Source: Opitutia bacterium
GTDB lineage: Bacteria > Verrucomicrobiota > Verrucomicrobiia > Opitutales > UBA953
DNA: 64,000 nt
Reading direction: 5' to 3'
Assembly (NCBI GenBank): GCA_003569165.1
Contig: BGOI01000001.1
Coordinates: 1-64,000 of the forward strand
In this document: piece by piece, positions 44,383 through 53,511 of the stretch
Layout: every line of letters starts with the position of its first letter
Numbering within the stretch: the first letter of the stretch is position 1
Made by a program: the position numbers and the translations under genes
The notes under the pieces: model-generated
Databases searched by the model: none
What the model saw: only the letters and a program-made list of their open reading frames with translations
Told to the model about the DNA's origin: nothing

Positions 44383-45699
44383 GTGTCTGACGAATCCGAA
44401 GAAAAACAAGATAAGCCGCTCGACCCTTTCGACCCCGAGGTCATCGCCCGTTCTAACCGCGCGATCCTGGTCGGCCTGCAACGCCCGGACGATACGGCTA
44501 CCGAAGCCCAGGCGTTGCTCGCCGAGCTCCACGAGCTCGTCAGCAACGTCGGCGTCGAGATCCGCGGGTCGATCATCGCAAGGCTGCGCGAAGAGAACCC
44601 GCGCACGCTCGTTGGTTCCGGCAAGCTTGAGGAGATTGCCCAGCTAGCTCGCGACAACGAATGTGGCCTCATCATCTTCGACGACGAGCTCACGCCCGCG
44701 CAGCAGCGCAACTGGGAGAAGGACGCCAAGCTGCGCGCCATCGACCGCCAGGAGATCATCCTGGACATCTTCATCACCCGGGCGAAGACCCGTGAAGCCG
44801 TCCTCCAGGTCGAGCTCGCCGCGCTGCAGCAGATGCTGCCGCGCCTGAAGCGACTCTGGTCCCACCTCGACCGTCAGCGCGGCGGCGGCACGATGCAGCG
44901 CGACGCCGGCGAAACCCAGCTGGAGATGGACCAGCGCAAGATCCGCGACAAGATCGCCAAGGTCCGCCGCGACCTCGCGGAAGTCGTCGCCCAGCGCGCG
45001 ACGCAGCGCAAGCAGCGCAAACGCGTCCCGCTGCCGACCTTCTCGATCGTCGGCTACACCAACGCCGGCAAGTCCTCACTGCTCAACAAACTCACCGGCT
45101 CCGAGGTGCTCGCGGCGAACAAGCTCTTCGCCACGCTCGATCCGACCACGCGTCGCCTCGCCCTGCCCTCCGGCCGCGCCCTCCTCCTGACCGACACGGT
45201 GGGCTTCGTGCGCCGCCTCCCGCACCGACTCGTCGAAGCCTTCAAGGCGACGCTCGAAGAAGCCGTGCAGGCCGACTTCCTGGTGCACGTCATCGACCTC
45301 GGCTCTCCGGAACGTGACAAGCATGCCGAGACGACCTTGCAGGTACTGACCGAAATCGGCGCCGGCGACCGTCCGGTGATCACCGTCCTCAACAAGGCCG
45401 ACCTCTGCGACGAAGTCGAACGCGCCCAGGCCCTCGCCGCCTACCCGGACGCCAAGCTCGTCAGCACCAAGACCGGGGAAGGCCTACCCGCCCTCCTCCA
45501 ACGCCTGGAGGAATGCGCTGCCAGCCGGGATGAGCACATGACCCTACTCATCCCCCACGATCAATACGCCATGCTCTCCAAGCTGCATGCCGGGGCCACT
45601 ATCCTCAATTCTAAGGCCCTTCCCGAGGGAACTCGGGTGGAAGTCTACGTCCCCACCCGCCTGCAGGAGACCTGCCGGGCCTGGGCGATCAAGGAGTAG
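44383..45699 (+). CDS. hflX: GTPase HflX
   Basis: The 438-residue ribosome-associated GTPase acts in ribosome splitting under stress. An N-terminal HflX domain (RAILVGLQRPD, NPRTLVGSGKLEEI, DRQEIILDIFITRAKT, RLKRLWSHLDRQRGG) is followed by the G domain with G1 GYTNAGKSS, G3 DTVGF and G4 NKAD. The GTG at 44383 gives the family start; the frame is open further upstream but crosses the palindrome at 44236-44319. Confidence 0.93.
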   Translation: MSDESEEKQDKPLDPFDPEVIARSNRAILVGLQRPDDTATEAQALLAELHELVSNVGVEIRGSIIARLREENPRTLVGSGKLEEIAQLARDNECGLIIFDDELTPAQQRNWEKDAKLRAIDRQEIILDIFITRAKTREAVLQVELAALQQMLPRLKRLWSHLDRQRGGGTMQRDAGETQLEMDQRKIRDKIAKVRRDLAEVVAQRATQRKQRKRVPLPTFSIVGYTNAGKSSLLNKLTGSEVLAANKLFATLDPTTRRLALPSGRALLLTDTVGFVRRLPHRLVEAFKATLEEAVQADFLVHVIDLGSPERDKHAETTLQVLTEIGAGDRPVITVLNKADLCDEVERAQALAAYPDAKLVSTKTGEGLPALLQRLEECAASRDEHMTLLIPHDQYAMLSKLHAGATILNSKALPEGTRVEVYVPTRLQETCRAWAIKE

Positions 45700-45760
45700 G
45701 TCATTTTTTGCTCCCAAGTGGGAAACTTTTCGTTTTGTTTAGTGTTACCTAAGAACACCC

Positions 45761-46153
45761 ATGCGCACCCTCGCCCTCCTCGCCCTGCTCTCCGCCTCCT
45801 CGGCCTTCGCCGCCTCCGAAGCCGATCGCGAAAAGGCCTTCAAGGCCGACATCGCTCCGCTCCTCGAAAAGAGCTGCGCCAACTGCCATGACCCGAAGAA
45901 GGCCAAGAACGGTAAGGTCAAGTCCGGCTTCAATTCCTCCAGCCTCGCTGACGTCATTAAAGGCGGAACCGACGACGGCGTCGGCATCACCTGGGGCGAC
46001 GCTTCCAAGAGCTCACTTTACAAGTCCGTCAATATGGCCCTGACCGACCCCGAGCACGACGACGCGATGCCCCCGAAGAAGTCCCAGGAGAAGAACCCGC
46101 CCCTCACCAAGGAGCAGGTCGCCAAAATCAAGGCCTTCATCGAAGCTAAGTAA
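45761..46153 (+). CDS. Small secreted c-type cytochrome (PSCyt1-like)
   Basis: The 130-residue protein has a signal peptide (MRTLALLALLSASSAFAA) and one heme motif CANCH (Cys 39). The family-typical AMPPKKSQEKNPPLTKEQVAKIKAFIEA at the end contains the probable distal Met. Planctomycete-type cytochromes of this kind carry electrons in the periplasm. It is the first of three small cytochrome genes but is cut off from the next by a strong terminator. Confidence 0.85.
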   Translation: MRTLALLALLSASSAFAASEADREKAFKADIAPLLEKSCANCHDPKKAKNGKVKSGFNSSSLADVIKGGTDDGVGITWGDASKSSLYKSVNMALTDPEHDDAMPPKKSQEKNPPLTKEQVAKIKAFIEAK

Positions 46154-46171
46154 GCCTTCCGGCTCACCTAT

Positions 46172-46203
46172 AAAAAGCCCGCGGCAACCCGCGGGCTTTT
46201 TTT
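46172..46203 (+). terminator. Strong intrinsic terminator
   Basis: A 13-bp perfect stem AAAAAGCCCGCGG/CCGCGGGCTTTTT with a 4-nt loop runs into T's. Confidence 0.93.
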
Positions 46204-46290
46204 GTGTCTAATAAGCAGGACCTCGTGCGGCCGCTTGCATTTGACCCCAAGGCAGCCCGACCCCATAAACATATAACCCACTTTCGCTCC

Positions 46291-47232
46291 ATGACCCCTC
46301 TCCACCGTATCGAAGAACGCCTCCACGCTCTGACCGTCCGCCAAGCCATCGGATGGGTCACCGGTACTAACCTCTTCTTGGTCGCACTGGCGTTCGCCCT
46401 TCCGGCCGACGGAGAAACGCGCGGTCCGGCCATCCTCTCGGTCCTCGGCAACTTCCACATCCTCGCCCTGCACATCCCGGCCGCCGTTCTGCTCGTCGTA
46501 CCTCTGTTTGAGTTCTTCGAACGCCACGAGCAGGCCACCGCGACCGTTCGCCGCCTTTCCGTCTTCTCGGCCGCCAGCACTTGGGCCGCGGTCTTGTGCG
46601 GTATCGTGCACGCCCACTACAACGGCTTCAGCGGCGAAAGCATCCAACTGCACCTCTGGGGCGGCATCGCAGCTTCGATCTTTGCCGGCATCGCCAGCCT
46701 CCTCCTCTCCCAAGGCTTCCTGCTTCGCCTCGTTGGTCAGGTCGTGGCCATTGGCGTGATGGGCTTCGCGGCCCATGTCGGTGGCGAACTCCAACACGGC
46801 GAAGGTTTCCCCTTCAAGCCGAACAAGGTCGCAGCGCCCGAGAAAGAAGAGACTCCTCGCGTCGTCACCACCAGCCAGAAACGCGATGACTACACCCAGG
46901 TCATTCGCCCGATTCTCGAGGCCCATTGCGTCGAGTGCCATGGCGCCAAGAAGGTGAAGGGTAAGCTCCGCATGGATACACTCGAAGCCCTTAAGAAAGG
47001 CGGCTCGGAAGGCTCGGCCTTCGTCGCCGGCGACCTGAAGAAAAGCCTCATGCACGTACGCGTGACCCTCGATCCCGCAGACGATGAATTCATGCCGACC
47101 GAAGGCAACCCGCTTACGAAGGAACAGGTGCAGGCCATCGCCCTCTGGATCGAAGCCAAGCCCATCCCCGATGATGTGGCCAAGCTAGCGCTCGCCGCGA
47201 CCAAGGCCCCCAAGCAGGCGCCAAAGAAGTAA
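46291..47232 (+). CDS. Membrane-anchored cytochrome c (DUF2231-like + PSCyt1)
   Basis: The 313-residue protein has about four membrane segments in the first half (AIGWVTGTNLFLVALAFALP, LALHIPAAVLLVVPLFEFF, WAAVLCGIVHAHY, LLRLVGQVVAIGVMGFAAHVGG) and conserved His near membrane edges, resembling DUF2231. A PSCyt1-type domain follows with CVECH (Cys 213) and DDEFMPTEGNPLTKEQVQAI. It would anchor a heme domain to the cytoplasmic membrane. The ATG at 46291 was chosen over an in-frame start at 46204 because the latter begins inside the terminator's T-run. The next cytochrome gene starts 4 bases after its stop. Confidence 0.75.
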   Translation: MTPLHRIEERLHALTVRQAIGWVTGTNLFLVALAFALPADGETRGPAILSVLGNFHILALHIPAAVLLVVPLFEFFERHEQATATVRRLSVFSAASTWAAVLCGIVHAHYNGFSGESIQLHLWGGIAASIFAGIASLLLSQGFLLRLVGQVVAIGVMGFAAHVGGELQHGEGFPFKPNKVAAPEKEETPRVVTTSQKRDDYTQVIRPILEAHCVECHGAKKVKGKLRMDTLEALKKGGSEGSAFVAGDLKKSLMHVRVTLDPADDEFMPTEGNPLTKEQVQAIALWIEAKPIPDDVAKLALAATKAPKQAPKK

Positions 47233-47236
47233 GCCC

Positions 47237-47701
47237 ATGCGCACCCTGCTGCTTTTCTCCGCCGCCACGCTCGCGGCCGCGACTTACACCCCGAAGAAGC
47301 CCGAGCCGGCGAAGCCGCTCACGGCGGCGCAGAAGGCGGACTACGCCAAGGTCATCCAGCCGATATTCGACGCGCACTGCGTGTCGTGCCACGGCCCGAA
47401 GAAGGAAAAAGGTAAGCTGCGCCTCGACACCCTCGAAGCCACGCTCAAAGGCGGCAAGAATCCGACCTTCGTCATCGGCAAGCCCAACAGCAGCATGCTG
47501 CTCTCCCGCGTCTTCCTCGACCGCACCGCGGGGGATGTCATGCCGCCCAAGGAAGAACATCCGCTGACCGAGAAGCAGAAGGAAGCCCTCTACGCCTTCG
47601 TCGAAGGCCAGCCCATTCCCGACGAACTGGCCAAAGCCGCCATAGCCGACACGAAAGCGGCCCTGACGGCCGCCAAGTCGGCGCCGAAGGCCAAGAAGTA
47701 A
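47237..47701 (+). CDS. Small secreted c-type cytochrome (PSCyt1-like)
   Basis: The 154-residue protein has a short signal peptide (MRTLLLFSAATLAAA) and one heme motif CVSCH (Cys 48). GKLRLDTLEATLKGG and GDVMPPKEEHPLTEKQKEAL are very similar to the cytochrome domain of the preceding gene, so the two probably arose by duplication. The tail is Ala/Lys-rich (ALTAAKSAPKAKK). Periplasmic electron carrier; partner unknown. Confidence 0.85.
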   Translation: MRTLLLFSAATLAAATYTPKKPEPAKPLTAAQKADYAKVIQPIFDAHCVSCHGPKKEKGKLRLDTLEATLKGGKNPTFVIGKPNSSMLLSRVFLDRTAGDVMPPKEEHPLTEKQKEALYAFVEGQPIPDELAKAAIADTKAALTAAKSAPKAKK

Positions 47702-47750
47702 GTTTTCTTTTGCCCGCCGACCCCCGGACCCCCTTTATCTCAGCTACCCC

Positions 47751-48596
47751 ATGAAACTCCGCACCCTCCTCGCGCTGACCGCCCTCGTCGGCCTGACCTC
47801 CACGCTCTCGGCTGAGCAGAAGCCTCTCCGCGTCCTCGTCGTCGCCGGCGGCTGCTGCCACGATTACGCCACGCAGAAAGAAGTCCTGAAGAAGGGCATC
47901 GAAGCCCGCGTGAACGCCGTGGTCGAAGTCGCCTACGATCCGACCAAGTCGACCAAGCCGCTCTTCGAGCTCTTCAAGAGCCCGGACTGGGGTAAGAACT
48001 TCGACGTCGTCGTCCACGACGAGTGCGCCGCCGACATCACCGACCAGGCCTACGTCGCCAACATCGTCAACGCCCACAAGAACGGCCTGCCCGCCGTGAA
48101 CCTCCACTGTGCCATGCACAGCTACCGCTGGGGCAACTTCAAGACGCCCGTGAAGGCCGGCGATGACAACGCCAGCTGGTACGAGATGCTCGGCCTCCAG
48201 TCCACCGGCCACGGCCCGCAGCAGCCCATCGCCATCACGTTCACCGACAAGTCCCACCCGATCACCACGGGCCTCGCCGACTGGACCACGATCAACGAAG
48301 AGCTCTACAACAACGTCCAGGTCCTAGGCGCCAAGACCCTCGCCACCGGCCTCCAGAAGATCCCGGAGAAGAAGGACAAGAAGGGCAAGGTAACCGCGGC
48401 CTCCGAAGCCAACGCCATCGTCGCCTGGACCAACGAGTTCGGCCCCAAGAAGACCCGCATCTTCAGCACCACAATCGGCCATAACAACGCCACCGTCGAA
48501 GACGCCCGCTACCTCGACCTCGTCGCTCGTGCCGTGCTCTGGTCCGCCGGCAAGCTCGAAGCCGACGGCAAGGCCTCGGCCGGCTTCGGCAAGTAA
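47751..48596 (+). CDS. Secreted ThuA-domain protein
   Basis: The 281-residue protein has a signal peptide (MKLRTLLALTALVGLTSTLSA). The ThuA (trehalose utilisation) glutamine-amidotransferase-like fold is seen in LRVLVVAGGCCHDYATQKEVL, FDVVVHDECAADITDQ, PAVNLHCAMHSYRWG and ARAVLWSAGKL. ThuA-like proteins are thought to act on sugars, including oxidation of trehalose to a 3-keto product, and secreted ones are numerous in PVC bacteria. It is flanked by a terminator and an esterase. Confidence 0.88.
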   Translation: MKLRTLLALTALVGLTSTLSAEQKPLRVLVVAGGCCHDYATQKEVLKKGIEARVNAVVEVAYDPTKSTKPLFELFKSPDWGKNFDVVVHDECAADITDQAYVANIVNAHKNGLPAVNLHCAMHSYRWGNFKTPVKAGDDNASWYEMLGLQSTGHGPQQPIAITFTDKSHPITTGLADWTTINEELYNNVQVLGAKTLATGLQKIPEKKDKKGKVTAASEANAIVAWTNEFGPKKTRIFSTTIGHNNATVEDARYLDLVARAVLWSAGKLEADGKASAGFGK

Positions 48597-48614
48597 GCCG
48601 TCAGGCTATCAATC

Positions 48615-48641
48615 AAAGCCCCGGACCTCCGGGGCTTTTTT
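48615..48641 (+). terminator. Intrinsic terminator after the ThuA gene
   Basis: An 11-bp stem AAAGCCCCGGA/TCCGGGGCTTT with a 2-nt CC loop is followed by TTT. Confidence 0.9.
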
Positions 48642-48714
48642 GTGCCTGCCTACCCCGCGCTTCACCCTTAAACCTACCCTTACCCCAACCCCTCTCCCTG
48701 CCCCTTTAAACCCC

Positions 48715-49557
48715 ATGCGCCTCCTCGCTCTCCTCGCGTTCACCACGTCGGCCTTTGCCGCCGAAACCCTTCCGCTCTGGAAAGGCGACGCTCCTGAAGG
48801 CGACGGCAAGTTCTCCGACTCCTCTAAGGCCAAGCTCACTGTGCACCTGCCCGAGAAGCCTAACGGCGCCGCGATCGTGATCTGCCCCGGTGGCGGCTAC
48901 GGCGGATTGGTGACCAAGGGCGAAGGCCATGGCATCGCTACCTGGCTCAACGCCCACGGTATCGCCGGTATCGTCCTCGAATACCGCCTGCCCGCCGGTC
49001 GTCCTTACGTCCCGCTGCTCGACGCGCAGCAGGCCATCCGCACCGCCCGTGCGAACGCCGCGTCTTGGAAAATCGACCCGAAGAAGATTGGTATCATCGG
49101 CTTCTCCGCCGGCGGACACCTCGCCTCCACCGCGACCGTGCACTTCGAGACCATCGAGACGCGCGCGCCTAACGCCGTCACCGGACAGAGCAGCCGCCCG
49201 GATTTCTCGATCCTGATCTACCCGGTCATCAGCATGGACGAAGGCGTCCATCGCGGCTCGAAGAAGAACCTGATGGGCGAGACGCCCGCGCACGGCCTGT
49301 CGGAATATTTCTCGACGCAGAAGCACGTGAAAGCCGGTACCCCGCCCGCCTTCCTCGCGCACGCGCTCGATGACAAGGTCGTCGATATCGAGAACAGCCG
49401 CATGTTCTTCGAAGCCCAGAAGAAGGCCGGACTACCGACCCGCCTCGTCGAACTGCCCAACGGTGGCCACGGCCTCAACGGCTACAAGGGCCCGTCCTGG
49501 GATAAATGGCAGGCCGAATCGCTGCTTTGGCTCAAGGAAATCAAGGTGCTCCCTTAA
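48715..49557 (+). CDS. Secreted alpha/beta-hydrolase (acetyl-xylan esterase-like)
   Basis: The 280-residue protein has a signal peptide (MRLLALLAFTTSAFA). It is an alpha/beta hydrolase of the dienelactone/esterase type: oxyanion-hole strand CPGGGYGGL, nucleophile elbow GFSAGGH (Ser 131), Asp in HALDDKVV, His in GGHGLNGYKG. Homologues in PVC genomes are annotated as acetyl-xylan or related esterases. It would remove acetyl or similar groups from polysaccharides. ATG at 48715 opens the signal peptide. Confidence 0.85.
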   Translation: MRLLALLAFTTSAFAAETLPLWKGDAPEGDGKFSDSSKAKLTVHLPEKPNGAAIVICPGGGYGGLVTKGEGHGIATWLNAHGIAGIVLEYRLPAGRPYVPLLDAQQAIRTARANAASWKIDPKKIGIIGFSAGGHLASTATVHFETIETRAPNAVTGQSSRPDFSILIYPVISMDEGVHRGSKKNLMGETPAHGLSEYFSTQKHVKAGTPPAFLAHALDDKVVDIENSRMFFEAQKKAGLPTRLVELPNGGHGLNGYKGPSWDKWQAESLLWLKEIKVLP

Positions 49558-49612
49558 CCACGATTAAGGACTTCAAATCAACCGGCGAACCTCTCATAAA
49601 ACCCTTCCCCCC

Positions 49613-50263
49613 ATGAAATCCCTGCTCCTCGCCCTGCTCGCCACCGGCTCCCTCTTCGCCGGCGAAAAGGCCACCCTCACGCTCGCTGACTTTACCGACC
49701 TCAACGGCGGCGCGCCTGCCGGCGGCTGGAAGACCCAAGAAGGCGGCGTCATCCACCTCGCCGCCCAGAAGGGCACCGGCGCGCTGATCTCCAAGAAGGA
49801 GTACACGAACTTCGAACTGACCTGGGAATGGCGCCTCGAATCCGCCGGCAACAACGGCATCAAGTATTGGGTCACCAACATCAAGGACGCCAAGGGCAAG
49901 GGCGAGTGGCTCGGCATCGAGTACCAGATGATCGACGACGACAAGCACCCCGACGGCCTCAAGGGCGGCAGCCACAACACCGGCTCGATCTACGACATCG
50001 TCGACTCCGCCAAGGACAAGGCCAAGAAACCCATCGGCGAATGGAATCAGAGCCGCATCGTGGTGAAGGACGGTAAGATTGAACATTTCCTCAACGGCAA
50101 GCTGAGCTCTTCGGCTGACACGAAGTCCGACGAATGGAAGGCCGCCGTCGCGAAGAGCAAGTTTAAGAACAAGAAGGGCTTCGGCCCCGGCCAGGGTAAG
50201 CTCATGCTCACCGAGCACGGCGATCCCTGCTGGTTCCGCAACATCGTCGTCACCGAACTCTGA
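49613..50263 (+). CDS. Secreted DUF1080 protein (single domain)
   Basis: The 216-residue protein has a signal peptide (MKSLLLALLATGSLFA) and one DUF1080 domain: FTDLNGGAPAGGWKTQEGGVIHL, FELTWEWRLESAGNNGIKYWV, LGIEYQMIDDDKHPDG, GEWNQSRIVVKDGKIEHFLNGK, and the terminal strand PCWFRNIVVTEL. Related to the two-domain lipoprotein at 14591. Activity on 3-keto glycosides is possible but unproven. Confidence 0.88.
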   Translation: MKSLLLALLATGSLFAGEKATLTLADFTDLNGGAPAGGWKTQEGGVIHLAAQKGTGALISKKEYTNFELTWEWRLESAGNNGIKYWVTNIKDAKGKGEWLGIEYQMIDDDKHPDGLKGGSHNTGSIYDIVDSAKDKAKKPIGEWNQSRIVVKDGKIEHFLNGKLSSSADTKSDEWKAAVAKSKFKNKKGFGPGQGKLMLTEHGDPCWFRNIVVTEL

Positions 50264-50285
50264 GCCCTCTCAGAGCTTGTGAATC

Positions 50286-50313
50286 AAGGGCGCCCGTCGG
50301 GCGCCCTTTTTCG
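50286..50313 (+). terminator. Intrinsic terminator between DUF1080 and MBL genes
   Basis: A 10-bp stem AAGGGCGCCC/GGGCGCCCTT with a GTC loop is followed by TTTCG. The MBL gene converges on it. Confidence 0.85.
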
Positions 50314-50320
50314 TGCCCGC

Positions 50321-51115
50321 TTAAGCGCCGAGCTTGATTCGCAGTCCATCGTAGCAGAGGCCGACCTTCGGGTGCGTCTTGTGCAACTGGGCCATCGTGG
50401 TCTCGTAATTGATCTGAAAGGTCATGTGCGTGAGCAGCGCCCGCTTGGCGCGCAGGTCGTGTGCCGCCTGACAGGCTTCGTCGACCGTCATGTGCGTCGG
50501 GTGCGGATTCGGACGCAGGCCGTCGAGGATTGCAAGGTCGGCATGCTCGCCGAGCTCGAGCGACTTCTCGGTCATCGCGCGACAATCGGTGTAATAGGCG
50601 AACTTCATGCCCGTCGAAGGCTCCTCAAAGACGAGGCCCAGGGTGGATTCGTTACCGTGCGGCAGCAGCGTTGAATAGATGATGCCGCCGCCAGGTAGGA
50701 TGAGTTTCGAAGGCATCAGACTCAGGCTCAACGAAACGTAGCCCGAAGCCTGCGGCTTACCGACGGCATACGGGAAGATGGCCTTGATCCGCTCCAGGCC
50801 GACGTCGGTCGAATACACCGGGATGGCCGCCCCACCCTTGTTCGTGCAGAACTGACGGAGGTCGTCCATGCCGAGGACGTGGTCGGCGTGGCCGTGCGTC
50901 AGGATGAACGTGTCGACCTCGCGAACGTCGTACTTCAGGCACTGCGTCCGGAACTCCGGCGAGGCGTCGACCTGAACGTGATGGCCTTCGATGACGACGT
51001 GCACGCTCGTCCGGGCGCGCCAGTTGCGCGGGTCCTTCAGGTCCAGCCCCGGATTGTCATGGGCGGGCAAAGGACAGCCCTGCGACGTACCGCAGCCCAT
51101 GATGAGGATTTCCAT
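50321..51115 (-). CDS. MBL-fold metal-dependent hydrolase (PhnP-like)
   Basis: The 264-residue metallo-beta-lactamase-fold protein begins [15 protein letters not shown], which is typical of the PhnP/RNase Z-like group. The metal motif is [18 protein letters not shown] (HxHxDH at about 73-79), with further ligands in [13 protein letters not shown] and [12 protein letters not shown]. PhnP-type enzymes act as phosphodiesterases on cyclic phosphates; the substrate here is unknown. ATG at 51115 gives the family N-terminus. Confidence 0.85.
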   Translation of the reverse strand: MEILIMGCGTSQGCPLPAHDNPGLDLKDPRNWRARTSVHVVIEGHHVQVDASPEFRTQCLKYDVREVDTFILTHGHADHVLGMDDLRQFCTNKGGAAIPVYSTDVGLERIKAIFPYAVGKPQASGYVSLSLSLMPSKLILPGGGIIYSTLLPHGNESTLGLVFEEPSTGMKFAYYTDCRAMTEKSLELGEHADLAILDGLRPNPHPTHMTVDEACQAAHDLRAKRALLTHMTFQINYETTMAQLHKTHPKVGLCYDGLRIKLGA

Positions 51116-51380
51116 GAGGCGAAGAAGACGAGAAAGGCGGCGGATGCAAAGCAGATACCATGGTAGGTGGTGGCGGTTAGCGGTTGGCGGTTGGCGGTTA
51201 AGCGTTCTCAGGGTGCGGGTGGCAGCCCCAGGTAGAGGGTGGCGGGCGAGGCATGCCCATCGATTCCTGCCACCTGTATCTTTGTTTTCTCCAGTCCTCA
51301 GGCCCTCGGGTCCTCCGGTCCTCTTTTCCACGCTCTCCTGCCTTGTCTCCCGCCCCTCCCTGCTTTCTCCTTCCCCTCCC
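51116..51380. repeat. Phrase-repeat spacer upstream of ffh
   Basis: 51173-51199 carries GCGGTTAGCGGTTGGCGG extended by another GCGGTT unit (related copies at 7077 and 35584). 51222-51285 has GGGTGGC and GCCACC phrases like those at 44236-44319. From 51296 there are CCCTCGGGTCCTCCGG phrases. No promoter could be picked out. Confidence 0.5.
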
Positions 51381-52751
51381 GTGTTCGCCAACCTCACCGA
51401 TAAACTCACCAAGGCCCTCCGCGACCTCCGGGGGCTCTCGAAGCTCTCCGAGGAGAACATCGCCCCAGCTCTGAACGAGGTGCGCTCGGCGTTGATGTCC
51501 GCCGACGTCAATTTCAAGGTCGCCAAGGACTTCACCGAACGCGTGAAGGTCGCCTGCCTCGGCCAGGCGGTCATCGAGTCCGTCAACCCGGGCCAGATGG
51601 CTGTCAAGATCGTGTCCGACGAGCTCACGAAGCTCCTCGGCGAAGGCGAACGCCCGATCGACCCCCGCCGCCCGCTCCGCGTGCTCCTCGTCGGCCTTCA
51701 GGGCTCAGGCAAGACCACCAGCGCCGCCAAGCTCGCCAAGCACCTCGTGAAGAAGGAAGGCATCCGGAAGCCTTCCCTCGTCGCCGCCGACTTGCGCCGC
51801 CCAGCGGCCATCGACCAGCTCGAGACCCTCGCCAAGAACGAAGGCTTCGACTTCCGCGCCGACCGCGCCGCGACCGACGTCGCCGCGATGGTGGGACGCC
51901 TGGTCAAGGAAGCCGAAGGCGCCGCCGCTGACCTCGTCATCGTCGACACCGCCGGCCGCCTGCAGATCGACGGAGACCTGATGGAGGAAGTCCGCCGCGT
52001 GCGCGACGCGTTCCAGCCGCACGAGGTCTTCCTCGTCGCCGACGCCGCTCTCGGCCAGCAGGCCGTCGATGTGGCCGCTAAGTTCCACGAATCCACGCCC
52101 CTCACGGGCATCATCCTGACCAAGCTCGACGGCGATGCCCGCGGTGGCGCGGCGTTGTCGATGAAGTCGGTCACGGGCGTCCCGATCCGCTACATGGGCA
52201 CGGGCGAGAAGTCCTCAGACTTCGACACCTTCCACCCCGACCGCATGGCCCAGCGCATCCTGGGCATGGGCGACGTCGTCTCCCTCGTCGAGAAGGCCCA
52301 GGAGGTCGTCGACCACAAGGAAGCCGAACGCTTGGCCGAAAAGATGAAGAAGGCCGACTTCGACCTCGAGGACTTCCTCGCGCAGATGTCGCAGATGAAG
52401 AAGATGGGGCCGCTCGGCGACATCATGAAGATGATGCCTGGCATGGGTAACGTCCAGGTCGGCGCCAAGGAAGAGAAGCACCTCGCCAAGACCGAAGCCA
52501 TCGTGCTCTCGATGACTAAGAAGGAGCGTCGCAACCCCGACATCCTCAACGGCTCCCGCCGTCTCCGCATCGCCAAGGGCTCCGGCACCCAAGTCAGCGA
52601 CGTCAACGCGCTGATCAAGCAGTTCTCCCAGATGCGCGAGATGATGCGCATGATGAAGGGCGGCAAGGGCAAGGAACTCATGCGTCGCATGGGCCAGATG
52701 GGCGGCGGCCGCGGCGGCTTCCCGGGCGGCGGTTTCCCCGGCATGCGCTGA
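51381..52751 (+). CDS. ffh: Signal recognition particle protein Ffh
   Basis: The 456-residue SRP54 GTPase binds signal peptides and 4.5S RNA for co-translational targeting to the membrane. An N domain ([14 protein letters not shown]) is followed by the G domain with G1 [34 protein letters not shown] and [14 protein letters not shown]. The Met-rich M domain follows ([34 protein letters not shown], then [18 protein letters not shown]). A Gly-rich tail ends [16 protein letters not shown]. The start is GTG at 51381. Confidence 0.97.
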   Translation: MFANLTDKLTKALRDLRGLSKLSEENIAPALNEVRSALMSADVNFKVAKDFTERVKVACLGQAVIESVNPGQMAVKIVSDELTKLLGEGERPIDPRRPLRVLLVGLQGSGKTTSAAKLAKHLVKKEGIRKPSLVAADLRRPAAIDQLETLAKNEGFDFRADRAATDVAAMVGRLVKEAEGAAADLVIVDTAGRLQIDGDLMEEVRRVRDAFQPHEVFLVADAALGQQAVDVAAKFHESTPLTGIILTKLDGDARGGAALSMKSVTGVPIRYMGTGEKSSDFDTFHPDRMAQRILGMGDVVSLVEKAQEVVDHKEAERLAEKMKKADFDLEDFLAQMSQMKKMGPLGDIMKMMPGMGNVQVGAKEEKHLAKTEAIVLSMTKKERRNPDILNGSRRLRIAKGSGTQVSDVNALIKQFSQMREMMRMMKGGKGKELMRRMGQMGGGRGGFPGGGFPGMR

Positions 52752-52756
52752 TCGCC

Positions 52757-53365
52757 ATGTCCCCGATGATTCCCTTCGACCCGGCCCTCCTCTCTCGTCC
52801 GGGCTGGATCTTCGACTGCGACGGCACCCTCGCGGCCTCCATGTGGATCCACCACCGCAGCTGGACCCACATCGTCAGTAAGCAGCTCGGCCGCCCGTTC
52901 GACTTCCCCTGGCACCTCTTCTGCTCGATGGGCGGGATGTCCGCCGTCGATACCTGCAAGCGCCTCAAGGCCGACTACGGCTTCGACCTGAACGTCGAGC
53001 AGCTGCTCGCCGACGGCCATGAATTCCTCGAGGAGCACCTCGCCAAGGACGTCACCGCCCGCCACGAAGTCGTCGCCGTCGTCCACCACGTCCGCGGCCT
53101 CGGCCACAAGACCGCCGTCGCTTCGGCCGGACGTCGCGACCACGTGCATACGACGCTCAAGCGCATCGACATCACGCACCTCTTCGACGCGGTCATCACC
53201 GCCGAAGACGCCCCGCGCTCCAAGCCGCACCCCGACCTTTTCCTCGCCGCGGCGGACCGACTCGGCCTGAAGCCCGCGGACTGCGTCGTCATCGAAGACA
53301 GCCCGCGCGGCAAGGAAGCCGCCGACGCCGCCGGGATGCCGTGCATCCTGGTGGAGCCGGCCTGA
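52757..53365 (+). CDS. HAD-superfamily hydrolase (phosphoglucomutase-like)
   Basis: The 202-residue HAD protein, subfamily IA, has motif I in WIFDCDGTLAASM (Asp 20 and 22), motif II in VASAGRR, motif III Lys in APRSKPHPDLF, and motif IV in VVIEDSPRGKEAADAAGM. The cap is helical, as in beta-phosphoglucomutases and related phosphatases. Substrate unknown. It starts 5 bases after the ffh stop. Confidence 0.85.
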   Translation: MSPMIPFDPALLSRPGWIFDCDGTLAASMWIHHRSWTHIVSKQLGRPFDFPWHLFCSMGGMSAVDTCKRLKADYGFDLNVEQLLADGHEFLEEHLAKDVTARHEVVAVVHHVRGLGHKTAVASAGRRDHVHTTLKRIDITHLFDAVITAEDAPRSKPHPDLFLAAADRLGLKPADCVVIEDSPRGKEAADAAGMPCILVEPA

Positions 53366-53368
53366 CCT

Positions 53369-53444
53369 GAGGTAGGGGCAGCACCGCGTGCTGCCCTACT
53401 GAAATCAATTCAACTAGGGCACGACGCGGTCGTGCCCCTACCTC
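53369..53444. repeat. GTAGGG-family three-way-junction palindrome
   Basis: The outer stem GAGGTAGGGG (53369-53378) pairs with CCCCTACCTC (53435-53444). Two inner hairpins follow the family pattern: GGCAGCAC/GTGCTGCC around 53377-53394 and GGCACGAC/GTCGTGCC around 53418-53436. They are separated by an AT-rich linker. Confidence 0.85.
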
Positions 53445-53454
53445 GATACAGGCA

Positions 53455-53485
53455 CAAAAAAGGACGGCACCGGGTGCCGTCCTTT
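53455..53485 (-). terminator. Terminator of the aminotransferase gene
   Basis: GGACGGCACC and GGTGCCGTCC form a GC-rich stem. On the minus strand it is followed by a run of seven T's (A's at 53455-53461), which fits termination of the minus-strand aminotransferase; on the plus strand TTTCGTTT could serve the HAD gene. Confidence 0.8.
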
Positions 53486-53511
53486 CGTTTAGCAGCGAAC
53501 GCTTGCGGCGA

